Below are positions 48,259 to 56,649 of a DNA stretch of 64,000 bases, one piece after another. Position 1 is the first letter of the stretch; each line of letters begins with the position of its first letter. Origin of the DNA: Gemmatimonadota bacterium (lineage in GTDB: Bacteria; Gemmatimonadota; Gemmatimonadetes; Gemmatimonadales; GWC2-71-9); assembly GCA_003169895.1 (NCBI GenBank), contig PNAE01000004.1:200487-264486 (forward strand). Direction: 5' to 3'. Both the position numbers and the translations under genes were made by a program. Below the pieces are notes generated by a model. It was not told the origin of the DNA, did no database searches, and saw only the letters and a list, made by a program, of their open reading frames with translations.

Positions 48259-50643
48259 ATGTTTTCAAGGTTCGTTTTCACAGTGGCACTCGCCACTGCA
48301 CTACCGGTCGCGACATTGGCGTCTCCGCCGCGCCACGTGCCGGCTCGCTTCAACGCCGACCTTGTCGGCCACGTCGTCGACAGCATGTATGGCAAGCCGG
48401 TGGCCGGTGCCGACGTGATCGTGCGGCGCGCCGCGACTGTCATCGCCCGCGTCACCACCGACCAGTTCGGCTCGTGGCGCGTGCACAATCTCGCGCCAGG
48501 CAGCTACTCCGTCACGATCCGCCTGATCGGGTTCCGGCCGGAAACCCGCACGGTGATGGTCGGCGCCAGCGCTGCTGATGTCACCGTGGACACGAAGCTA
48601 TCGCCACAAGTGGTCCAGCTGGCAGAGATTGGTGTCACGGCATCCCCGATCGCGGTCGATACTCGTACCGGCGATCAGACCTTCAAACAGAGCGACTTTC
48701 AGGGTGCGCCGACCGTGACGACATCGCAGGTGATCCAGCAATCGATCGCCGGCGCGGTACGCGCGCCCACCGGCGAGGTGCACATCCGCGGACAGCACGC
48801 AGAGTACACCTATTACGTGGACGGCCTGCCGGTGCCGCCCGGGATTTCCGGCAGCCTCAACGAATTGTTCGATCCCTCGGTGGTCAACCAGATCGACTTC
48901 CAGACCGGCGGCTGGGACGCCGAATACGGCAGGCGCAACGCCGCGATCGTCAACGTGCAAACCAAGGTCCCCACCGGGCCGTTCCACGCGCAATTCACCG
49001 GCTATGCCGGTGATTACGCCAGCAACGGACAGACGATGACGTTGAGTGGCAATCAGGGAAAGTTCGGCTTCTTTGTCGCCGGCACGCGCCAGGGGACCGA
49101 CCTACGCCGCGAACCGATCGTAGCGGACACTGACGCCACCGGGCACATCACCGCCCTCCACAACTACGGCAACGACGGCCAGGATCTCTTCGGCTTTGCC
49201 AAGTTGCAGTACGTGGCCACCGATCACGACCTGGTCAACCTCGACATGAACCTCTCGCGCTCGCGGTTCGCCACGCCGTTCGACTCGGCCGCTGGCGTGA
49301 TCAACGACCGGCAGACCGATGTCAACGACTTCGTGAACGTGTCCTATCAGCATCGCACAGTCGGTGGCGCTCACCCCGGCTCCGAGGCGTTCGCGGGCGT
49401 CTATTTCCGCTATGGCAGCCTGAATTACGTCCCGGGCGCCATCGACACCCCGACGTTCATGTTCGCGCCAGACACCACGGCGTACAACATCAGCGAAGCC
49501 CGGTCGTTCAACATCATCGGATTCAAGACAGACTATCTGTTCAAGTCGTCGGAGCGGTTCAGCCTGAAGGGCGGCGTCGACTTGTCGAGCACCACCGGCA
49601 GCGAGGCCTTCACCACCTCGGACGTGAACGGCCACTCCGGGCCGTTTTCGAACTCGCCGCTCAAGGGCAACGACGAGGCGGTGTACCTGCAGTCGGTGAT
49701 TCAGCCGGATGAGAAGATCGAGTTCCGACTCGGGGCACGGTACGACCGCCACGTCTATCCGCTTTCGGCCGCGAACGACACGGCGATCAGCCAGCTGAGT
49801 CCGCGATTCCGGGTCAATTTCTTTCCCGATGGGTCGAATACCATCATGCTGTATTATGGACGCCTGTTCGTTCCCACCAACACCGAAGATTTGCGCGCGA
49901 TCACATCGGCTGCCACCGGTGGCGCGGCCGGAGAACCCACGGTGCCCGAGCGGGCCGACTTCTTCGAAGCGAGCTTCATTCACCGTTTCCCAAGCGGCGT
50001 CGTGAGCAAGTTATCGGCCTATCGTAAGAACAGTTCGCCCGGGATCGACGATACGCAGTTGCCCGGGTCAGCAATCACCACCGACGTCAACATCGGCCAA
50101 GTCCATGTCACCGGCCTGGAGGCGGTGATTGAAGTGCGGCCCGGCGGTCCATTGTCCGGCTTTCTCAACCTGGCGCTCATACACGCCTACGGGACCGGAG
50201 CGATTACCGGCGGCTTTCTCAACGAGACGCCACCGGCGCAGCCCTTCGACCTCGATCACGATCAGCGGCTGTCGAGCGTGCTGGGGCTCACATATTCGTC
50301 AGGAAGGTTGCTCGCGACCGCGACCGGCATCTACGGTAGCGGGCTCACCAACGGCGTCACGCCGAACGCGCCCGGCCTGCCGGGCTACGACCCGACGATC
50401 GATCCGACGCCGGCGCTGGGAACCGGCTTGTTCGACTTCAACAAGGCGTTCAAGGTCGACCCCAATTTCGTGCTTAACGCGTCGGTGGGGGTGAACCTGC
50501 AGGCGGGGAATGTTTCCTTGAGACCGCAGTTCTTCCTCGACAACGTGTTCGATAGGAAGTACGTCCTCAAGGGCGCCTTCTTCAGCGGCGCTTCGTATGG
50601 GCGGCCGCGGACGTTCAGCGTGCGGCTATCGGTGGGCATTTGA
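48259..50643 (+). CDS. TonB-dependent outer-membrane receptor
   Basis: 794 residues. GGAG lies 6-7 bases before the ATG. Signal peptide, then a carboxypeptidase-regulatory-like beta domain (LVGHVVDSMYGKPVAGADVIV, residues about 34-115), the plug (VHIRGQHAEYTYYVDGLPVPPG and GGWDAEYGRRNAAIVNVQT) and a 22-strand-type barrel ending RPRTFSVRLSVGI. A typical TonB box is not obvious. Probably imports a metal complex; substrate unknown. Placed between a small Cys/His protein and a CsoR-family gene. Confidence 0.85.
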   Translation: MFSRFVFTVALATALPVATLASPPRHVPARFNADLVGHVVDSMYGKPVAGADVIVRRAATVIARVTTDQFGSWRVHNLAPGSYSVTIRLIGFRPETRTVMVGASAADVTVDTKLSPQVVQLAEIGVTASPIAVDTRTGDQTFKQSDFQGAPTVTTSQVIQQSIAGAVRAPTGEVHIRGQHAEYTYYVDGLPVPPGISGSLNELFDPSVVNQIDFQTGGWDAEYGRRNAAIVNVQTKVPTGPFHAQFTGYAGDYASNGQTMTLSGNQGKFGFFVAGTRQGTDLRREPIVADTDATGHITALHNYGNDGQDLFGFAKLQYVATDHDLVNLDMNLSRSRFATPFDSAAGVINDRQTDVNDFVNVSYQHRTVGGAHPGSEAFAGVYFRYGSLNYVPGAIDTPTFMFAPDTTAYNISEARSFNIIGFKTDYLFKSSERFSLKGGVDLSSTTGSEAFTTSDVNGHSGPFSNSPLKGNDEAVYLQSVIQPDEKIEFRLGARYDRHVYPLSAANDTAISQLSPRFRVNFFPDGSNTIMLYYGRLFVPTNTEDLRAITSAATGGAAGEPTVPERADFFEASFIHRFPSGVVSKLSAYRKNSSPGIDDTQLPGSAITTDVNIGQVHVTGLEAVIEVRPGGPLSGFLNLALIHAYGTGAITGGFLNETPPAQPFDLDHDQRLSSVLGLTYSSGRLLATATGIYGSGLTNGVTPNAPGLPGYDPTIDPTPALGTGLFDFNKAFKVDPNFVLNASVGVNLQAGNVSLRPQFFLDNVFDRKYVLKGAFFSGASYGRPRTFSVRLSVGI

Positions 50644-50671
50644 CGACGGCACTCGAACCCGGAGGCTGGCG

Positions 50672-50992
50672 ATGAGCTACTCCAGGGAACGCCACGATAC
50701 AGTGCCGGATGGGGCGGCCGGTTCTCGGTCGAAGGCCGCCCTCATCCGCCGCCTGCGTCGGGTGGAAGGACAGGTGCAGGGCCTGCAGAAGATGATTGCC
50801 ACCGAGCGCGACCGCGTCGACGTATTGACGCTGGTCGCGCAGGTGCGCGGGGCGTTACACAGTATCGCGGCCATGGTTCTCGAGGCGCACCTGGTCGAGA
50901 GCGCCGACGCGGCGGTATTGACGGATGATCCGGCTGACCGCGACGGCCTGGTGGCCAAGACGGTGAAGATCTTCCGGACCTGGGCGACGTGA
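50672..50992 (+). CDS. CsoR/RcnR-family repressor without cysteine
   Basis: 106 residues; GGAGG lies 6 bases before the ATG. Family core: LIRRLRRVEGQVQGLQKMIATERDRVDVLTLVAQ and an all-helical remainder. Members sense Cu, Ni, Co, sulfide or formaldehyde, mostly through a conserved Cys. Here the position of Cys36 of M. tuberculosis CsoR is Arg48, His61 is kept as His73, and Cys65 is Ser77; the whole protein has no Cys. It therefore cannot be a classical Cu(I) sensor. It probably controls the adjacent metal genes, by two dyads of CsoR type, through another signal. Confidence 0.82.
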   Translation: MSYSRERHDTVPDGAAGSRSKAALIRRLRRVEGQVQGLQKMIATERDRVDVLTLVAQVRGALHSIAAMVLEAHLVESADAAVLTDDPADRDGLVAKTVKIFRTWAT

Positions 50993-51004
50993 TGCCGCCG
51001 GGTA

Positions 51005-51769
51005 TCAGCGGTGCTCGTCGCCGAGAATCTGCGGCGCCAGCACGATCAGCACCCCGAGCAGCATGCAGGCGAGCTGCACCAGCGCCGACGCCTTCCGCGG
51101 CGCCCGGTGCAGTTCCGGGATCAGGTCGGCGGCGGCAACATAGAGGAACGCACCGGCGGCGAACGGCAGGAGGCCGTCCGCGAAGACGCTGGCGCGCGCA
51201 CCGAGGAGGAGGACCGCGAGCGCGCCGGCGAACGCCGCCAGTGCCGACGCGAAGTTGACCAACGCGGCATTGCGGAGCGAAACGCCGCCTTGGACAAACA
51301 CGCCGAAATTACCGAATTCATGCGGAATCTCGTGGAGAAACACCGCCAGCGCCGTCGATACGCCAAGAGGAACTGACGCGATGAAGCTGGCGGCGACCAC
51401 CATGCCGTCGATGGTGTTGTGCGCGGTGATGCCCACGAAGTTGAGAAGCACGAAGGGTCGAAGTGATGGGGTCGCGAGGTGATCGTGGGTCGTGAGGAAT
51501 CGCTCGAATACGAAGAAGCCGATGAAGCCGGTCAGCACGAGGAGCGGCACGCGCGGCCCATTGCCCATGCGCGCGAAGGATTCTGGCATTAGCTCCAGGA
51601 GCGCGTTGCCAAGCAAGGCGCCGACCGCCAACGCGAGGAGGCCAGGGATCGCGCGATCGATCGAACGCGCACGCCCGATCGCGAGCAGGGCGGTCAGCGG
51701 AATGACGCTGATGAGGGCCACGGCGCCGAGCGCCGGGAGCCACGGCGAATGGTCGGGCGGAAGAGTCAT
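51005..51769 (-). CDS. ZIP-family divalent metal transporter
   Basis: 254 residues, about eight membrane helices. ZIP proteins import Zn, Fe or Mn. Metal-site motifs are intact: HNTIDGMVVA in the fourth helix and HEIPHEFGN in the fifth. The cytoplasmic His-rich loop is short (TTHDHLATP). Convergent with the CsoR-family gene, the stops 12 bases apart. Together with an exporter next door, this suggests a zinc- or related-metal island. Bacterial ZupT-like and GufA-like members are the nearest relatives by layout. Confidence 0.87.
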   Translation of the reverse strand: MTLPPDHSPWLPALGAVALISVIPLTALLAIGRARSIDRAIPGLLALAVGALLGNALLELMPESFARMGNGPRVPLLVLTGFIGFFVFERFLTTHDHLATPSLRPFVLLNFVGITAHNTIDGMVVAASFIASVPLGVSTALAVFLHEIPHEFGNFGVFVQGGVSLRNAALVNFASALAAFAGALAVLLLGARASVFADGLLPFAAGAFLYVAAADLIPELHRAPRKASALVQLACMLLGVLIVLAPQILGDEHR

Positions 51770-52011
51770 GCTGGATTGTGTCCGTGAGGGCGGGTGGCCC
51801 GCAAGGAAGCCGCCGTCTCGACCCTAGCGCGGTGAGGAGGCGACGGCAACGAGCGGCGTCGGCCCCGCAAATGGCCGGCCGGCGTCCGTCACAGTAACTT
51901 CAAGGTTCCCCAGGATCACCGGCCCGTTCCAGATCCGGCACGTGCACTGCTTGGATGGGACGTCCCGGCGGCCGTTGGGCACTTGGCTGCCACCCTCGCC
52001 CAGAAGCTGAG

Positions 52012-54636
52012 ATGACCCGAATCCGCGTTTTCCTCCTGCTCATTGCTGCCGCGATTGCGGCGGCCTGCCATCAAGCCCAGCCCAAGTCCGCCCCGACACC
52101 CGTCGCACCGCCGCCGGCACCGGCAGGCCGCGGCGTCCCCGCACCAGCACCGCCACCGGCCCCGGGCGACTCCACGCCTCCTGCCGCGGGGCGCGGTGGT
52201 CGGGGTGGCGCGGCTGCGGCGACCAGCGAACCGAACCCGCAGCCGTACGGCCGGGTCATCACTGGTGACGTGAAGAGCAAGGCCGGCCTGTTCAAGGTCG
52301 ACCGGATCGGGCCGCGACTGCTGTTCGAGATTCCGCGGCACGAGCTCAATCGGGACATGCTGCTCAGCGTTGAAATCGAGAAGACCACGGCGGGCTCGGG
52401 CTACGGCGGCCAGGCGATCGCGCACAGCGTGGTCCGCTGGGAACGGCGCGACAACCGCATCCTGCTGCGCCAAATGAACTACAGCCTGACGGCATCCGAC
52501 ACGTCCAATCCGGTGTCGATGGCAGTCGAGAATGCCAACTACGCGCCGATCCTGCGCGTCTTCAACGTCGAGTCATGGGGGCCGGACAGCGTCGCCGTGA
52601 TCGACGCCACGACCCTCTACACGACGCAGACGCCGACGGAAATCAGCGTTACATCCCGGTATCGCGGCACCATCGACGCCAATCGCACACTGCTGGCCAG
52701 TGTGGCCGCCTACCCGACGAACATCGAAGTTCGTTCGGACGTAACCGTGGCGCCGCCGGCCGCCGGGGCTGCTGCCGCCGCGGGCGGCGGACGGGGTGGC
52801 GCAGGGCCCGAGCCAACAACGTTGACCTTTCTGGTCCATTGGTCGATGGTGAAACTGCCGGAGCAGCCGATGATGGCGCGTCTCGATGATCAACGCGTCG
52901 GCCACTTCACTGTGAGCACGATCGACTTTTCGCGCCCGGCGCAGAAGTCGGAACGGCGCACCTTCATCACGCGCTATCGTCTGGAGTGTTCGGACGAGAA
53001 GGTCGGCAATCTCTGCGTCCCGAAGAAGCCGATCGTATACTACGTCGACCCTGCGACCCCGAGATGGCTGGTGCCGTGGGTCAGGAAGGCGATCACCGAC
53101 TGGCAGCCGGCGTTCGAAGCTGCCGGGTTCAAGGACGGCATCATCGCCAAGGACGCGCCGTCCCGCGCCGAGGACCCTGACTGGTCGCCCGAAGACGCGC
53201 GCTATTCGGTCATCGATTGGCTCCCATCGACCACCGAGAACGCGGTCGGGCCCAGCGTGGCCGATCCGCGCTCGGGCGAGATTCTCAACGGGCACCTGCA
53301 GATCTATCACAATGTGATGAACCTGAATCGCGACTGGTACTGGACCCAGGTCGGTGCACTGGATCCGCGCGCCCGGACCCTTCCGCTCCCCGACTCGTTG
53401 CAGGGGCGGATGATGGAGTACGTCATCGCCCACGAGATCGGACACTCGCTCGGCTATCCCCACAACATGAAGGCGAGCGGGATGTATCCGGCGGACTCGA
53501 TTCGCAGCGCGTCGTTCGTGCACCGGATGGGACACACGCCATCCGTCATGGACTATTCCCGCTACAACTACGTCGCGCAGCCGGAAGATCACATCGCACT
53601 GGAAGACCTGGTCCCGCGGGTCGGGCCGTACGATATCTGGGCAACCCACTGGGGCTACGCGCCGATCCCCGGCGCGAAGACACCGGATGACGAACGCCCC
53701 ACGCTCGATCAATGGGCGCGTGAGCAGGACAGCAAGCCGTGGCTCCGGTTCGCAGCCGACGGCTCGACATCGGATCCATACCGCAATACCGAAGCGGTCG
53801 GCGACGCCGACGCGGTCAAGTCAACGGAGTACGGCCTCAAGAACATCAAGCGTCTCGTGCCGATGTTGATCCCGGCGACGACCAAGCCGACCGAGGACAA
53901 CAGCGACCTGGACGAACTGTATGGTCGCCTGGTCGGGCAATGGGCGACGGAGCTGGCGCACGTCGCGGTCATTCCCGGCGCGGTCGAAACCCAGGTCAAG
54001 TACGGCAGCCAGCCCGGCGCGGTGTTCACGCCCGTGAGCGGCGCCAGGCAGCGCGCCGCCGTGAGGTTCATCAACCAGAATGCGTTCGCCACGCCGACCT
54101 TCTTCCTGAAGCCGGAGATCCTGAACCGGATCCAGGATGTGGGAGCGCTGACCACAATCAACTCGGCGCAAGCCCGCGTCCTGGCGACGTTGCTCAATGA
54201 CGGCCGACTGTCCCGGTTGATCGAAATCGAGGCGCTACCGGCTCATCCAGCGGACCTCTACCCGTTGACCGACTACCTGGCTGACATCCGTCACGGGATC
54301 TGGACTGAGCTCGATGGTCCGTCGGTGCGGATTGACGCCTTCCGCCGAGCACTGCAGCATTCGTATCTCGACGATGTCCGTGTCAAGATCAACCCTCCCG
54401 CGCCGGCTCCGGCCGCTGCCGGCGGTGGGCGCGGCGGGGCGGCCCCCGCCCGGAGTCCGGGCCTCAACGATGCTCGGGCACTACTGCGCATGGAATTGAA
54501 GACGCTCGACGGCACGGTCGTCGCCGCCGAGAGGAAGGCCGGTGACGCCGAGACGCGCGCGCACCTGGCCGACGTGCATCACGAAATCGGTGACATCCTC
54601 AATCCCAGGGGTGCTGCCGGCGGCGACAATCCATGA
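52012..54636 (+). CDS. Zinc metalloprotease of the DUF5117/DUF5118 type, lipoprotein
   Basis: 874 residues from ATG 52012. Lipobox IAAAC (Cys about 18), then a Pro/Ala/Gly-rich linker. DUF5118/DUF5117-like region (about 75-460), then the protease core with HEIGHSLGYPHNMKAS: His474, Glu475, His478 and a third His after GYP, a metzincin-style HExxHxxGxxH site. C-terminal DUF4953-like region. Acts outside the inner membrane, likely protein or peptide turnover. ATGA overlap with an M1 peptidase. The 242 bases before it hold no gene. Confidence 0.85.
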   Translation: MTRIRVFLLLIAAAIAAACHQAQPKSAPTPVAPPPAPAGRGVPAPAPPPAPGDSTPPAAGRGGRGGAAAATSEPNPQPYGRVITGDVKSKAGLFKVDRIGPRLLFEIPRHELNRDMLLSVEIEKTTAGSGYGGQAIAHSVVRWERRDNRILLRQMNYSLTASDTSNPVSMAVENANYAPILRVFNVESWGPDSVAVIDATTLYTTQTPTEISVTSRYRGTIDANRTLLASVAAYPTNIEVRSDVTVAPPAAGAAAAAGGGRGGAGPEPTTLTFLVHWSMVKLPEQPMMARLDDQRVGHFTVSTIDFSRPAQKSERRTFITRYRLECSDEKVGNLCVPKKPIVYYVDPATPRWLVPWVRKAITDWQPAFEAAGFKDGIIAKDAPSRAEDPDWSPEDARYSVIDWLPSTTENAVGPSVADPRSGEILNGHLQIYHNVMNLNRDWYWTQVGALDPRARTLPLPDSLQGRMMEYVIAHEIGHSLGYPHNMKASGMYPADSIRSASFVHRMGHTPSVMDYSRYNYVAQPEDHIALEDLVPRVGPYDIWATHWGYAPIPGAKTPDDERPTLDQWAREQDSKPWLRFAADGSTSDPYRNTEAVGDADAVKSTEYGLKNIKRLVPMLIPATTKPTEDNSDLDELYGRLVGQWATELAHVAVIPGAVETQVKYGSQPGAVFTPVSGARQRAAVRFINQNAFATPTFFLKPEILNRIQDVGALTTINSAQARVLATLLNDGRLSRLIEIEALPAHPADLYPLTDYLADIRHGIWTELDGPSVRIDAFRRALQHSYLDDVRVKINPPAPAPAAAGGGRGGAAPARSPGLNDARALLRMELKTLDGTVVAAERKAGDAETRAHLADVHHEIGDILNPRGAAGGDNP

Positions 54637-56594
54637 CGTGGATTCGCTGGTCGATTGCAGCCGGAGCTGTCCTGCTCCTCGCGGTACTGCTGCCCGCGGC
54701 GGCGCCGGCGCAAGGCAGCGGTGCTGCGGTCGCGGACAGTTCGCCGTTTCGGCCATTGAGTCTGCCGACGCCCAACGAATATCGCGGCGGCTCCGGCCGT
54801 CCCGGGCCAAGGTACTGGCAGCAGCGCGCGGACTATCGCATTACAGCGACGCTGGATCCCGCTCAGAACGAACTCCGCGGCAGCGAGACGATCCACTACG
54901 TGAATCACTCGCCCGACCCGCTGCCGTACTTGTGGTTGTTCGTCGAGCAAAATCTTTGCGAACCGAGCAGCATCACCAACGTGCTGAACCAGCCGCCGCT
55001 GGTGTTTCTCGGCAGTACATTCGATTTCTCGTGCCAGGGGTTCACCGGCGGCGGGTACCTCGACCATGTTCGCTTGGCACGACAACCCGGCCAACAGCTA
55101 CCAGCCAATAGCGCCTTTTCCGATCTACCTCACACTCGCTACGGCACAACGATGCGGGTCGATCTTCCCCGGCCACTTGCCTCGGGGGGAAGCATCGATC
55201 TCGACCTCGGTTGGTCGTTCAAGGTGCCGTTCCAGGGTGGCGGTCGCATGGGCCACGACGGTCCACTCTACGAGATCGCGCAGTGGTACCCGCGGATGGC
55301 GGTCTATGATGACGTTCACGGCTGGAATCACGAGCCGTACATCGGGGCGGGGGAGTTCTATCTCGAGTACGGAGCGTTCGACGTCAGCATCACCGTACCG
55401 GCCACCTACGTCGTCGCAGCCACCGGGCAGCTGCAGAACGCCGATTCGGTCCTGACCGCGACCGAGCGGGCGCGGTTGCGCCAGGCACGCCACTCCGACA
55501 CCGCGATCGCGATCATTCGCGCAAACGAGGCCGCCGATCCGGCGACGACCCGCCCCCGCAGCACGGGAACGCTGACGTGGCATTTCACCGCCGACTCGGT
55601 GCGGGACGTAGCGTTCGCTGCGGGGCCCGGCATGCGCTGGGACGCGAGCGGCTACGACGGTATCCTGGTCGAGACATTGTACCGTCCCCAGGCGAACAAG
55701 TGGCCCGAAGCGAACCGGATGGCCCGCGAGGCGATCAAGTACTTCAGTGACCAATGGTATCGGTACCCGTATTCGCACGCGACGACGGTGGAGGGCCCGA
55801 TCGAGGGCATGGAGTATCCGATGCTCACCTTCGTCCCGAACAGCCCGACACGCGAGGACCAGCAGTGGGCGCTGGCCCACGAGTTCGGCCACGAATGGTT
55901 TCCGATGATTGTCGGCTCGAACGAACGGCTGTATCCCTGGATGGACGAGGGCTTCAACACCTTCATCGACCTCCACAACGCGGCGAACTACTTCAAGGGG
56001 ACGCCATACGGCGACTCGATCGAAGTGCATCCACTGCACCTCTACGCGGATCATGCCACGCCTGGCAACGAGCAACCGCTGATCAGCAATCCGACGGAAG
56101 TCCGCGACCTGTTCTGGACGGGATATCAGAAGCCGGCGTTGATGTTGCAGACGCTCCGGTCCGAAGTGCTGGGTCCCGACCGCTTTGATGTGGCGTTCCG
56201 CGAATACATCCGGACCTGGGCATTCAAGCATCCAACGCCGGCAGACTTCTTCCGGCTGATGCGTGACGCGTCAGGCATGGAGCTCGACTGGTTCTGGCGG
56301 GCGTGGGTGTTCAGCACGGCGCGGATCGACCAGGCTGTGGACTCGGTGACGAACGGGCCGGGCGGCGCTGTCGTGCACCTGAGCAATCGAGCTACGATGG
56401 TGATGCCGGGAGAGCTATCGATCACATTCGATGATGGCTCGGTGGCGGTCGTCAAGCTGCCGGTGGAAATGTGGAACCTGGGACCGCGGTTCGACTATCA
56501 CGTCGCAGGAATAAAGCGGGTCCGTCGCGCGGAAATCGATCCTCGTCACGTGCTGCCGGATGTCGAGCGCAGCAACAATGTGTGGGGGCGGTGA
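54633..56594 (+). CDS. M1-family metallopeptidase, secreted
   Basis: 653 residues. Signal peptide (GAVLLLAVLLPAAAPAQ). N-terminal aminopeptidase-N-like beta domain (about 45-270), with GPIEGMEYPML in place of GAMEN, then the gluzincin site HEFGHEWFP at 416-424 and DEGFNTF as the second Glu motif. A C-terminal helical part follows. Likely removes N-terminal residues from peptides in the periplasm or outside. Overlaps the preceding protease gene, so the two are probably made together. Confidence 0.87.
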   Translation: MTWIRWSIAAGAVLLLAVLLPAAAPAQGSGAAVADSSPFRPLSLPTPNEYRGGSGRPGPRYWQQRADYRITATLDPAQNELRGSETIHYVNHSPDPLPYLWLFVEQNLCEPSSITNVLNQPPLVFLGSTFDFSCQGFTGGGYLDHVRLARQPGQQLPANSAFSDLPHTRYGTTMRVDLPRPLASGGSIDLDLGWSFKVPFQGGGRMGHDGPLYEIAQWYPRMAVYDDVHGWNHEPYIGAGEFYLEYGAFDVSITVPATYVVAATGQLQNADSVLTATERARLRQARHSDTAIAIIRANEAADPATTRPRSTGTLTWHFTADSVRDVAFAAGPGMRWDASGYDGILVETLYRPQANKWPEANRMAREAIKYFSDQWYRYPYSHATTVEGPIEGMEYPMLTFVPNSPTREDQQWALAHEFGHEWFPMIVGSNERLYPWMDEGFNTFIDLHNAANYFKGTPYGDSIEVHPLHLYADHATPGNEQPLISNPTEVRDLFWTGYQKPALMLQTLRSEVLGPDRFDVAFREYIRTWAFKHPTPADFFRLMRDASGMELDWFWRAWVFSTARIDQAVDSVTNGPGGAVVHLSNRATMVMPGELSITFDDGSVAVVKLPVEMWNLGPRFDYHVAGIKRVRRAEIDPRHVLPDVERSNNVWGR

Positions 56595-56649
56595 CTCGCG
56601 TCGCGAGCAACATGTGGATGCGATGGCGTATGCGTTGGCGACCCGTCAG

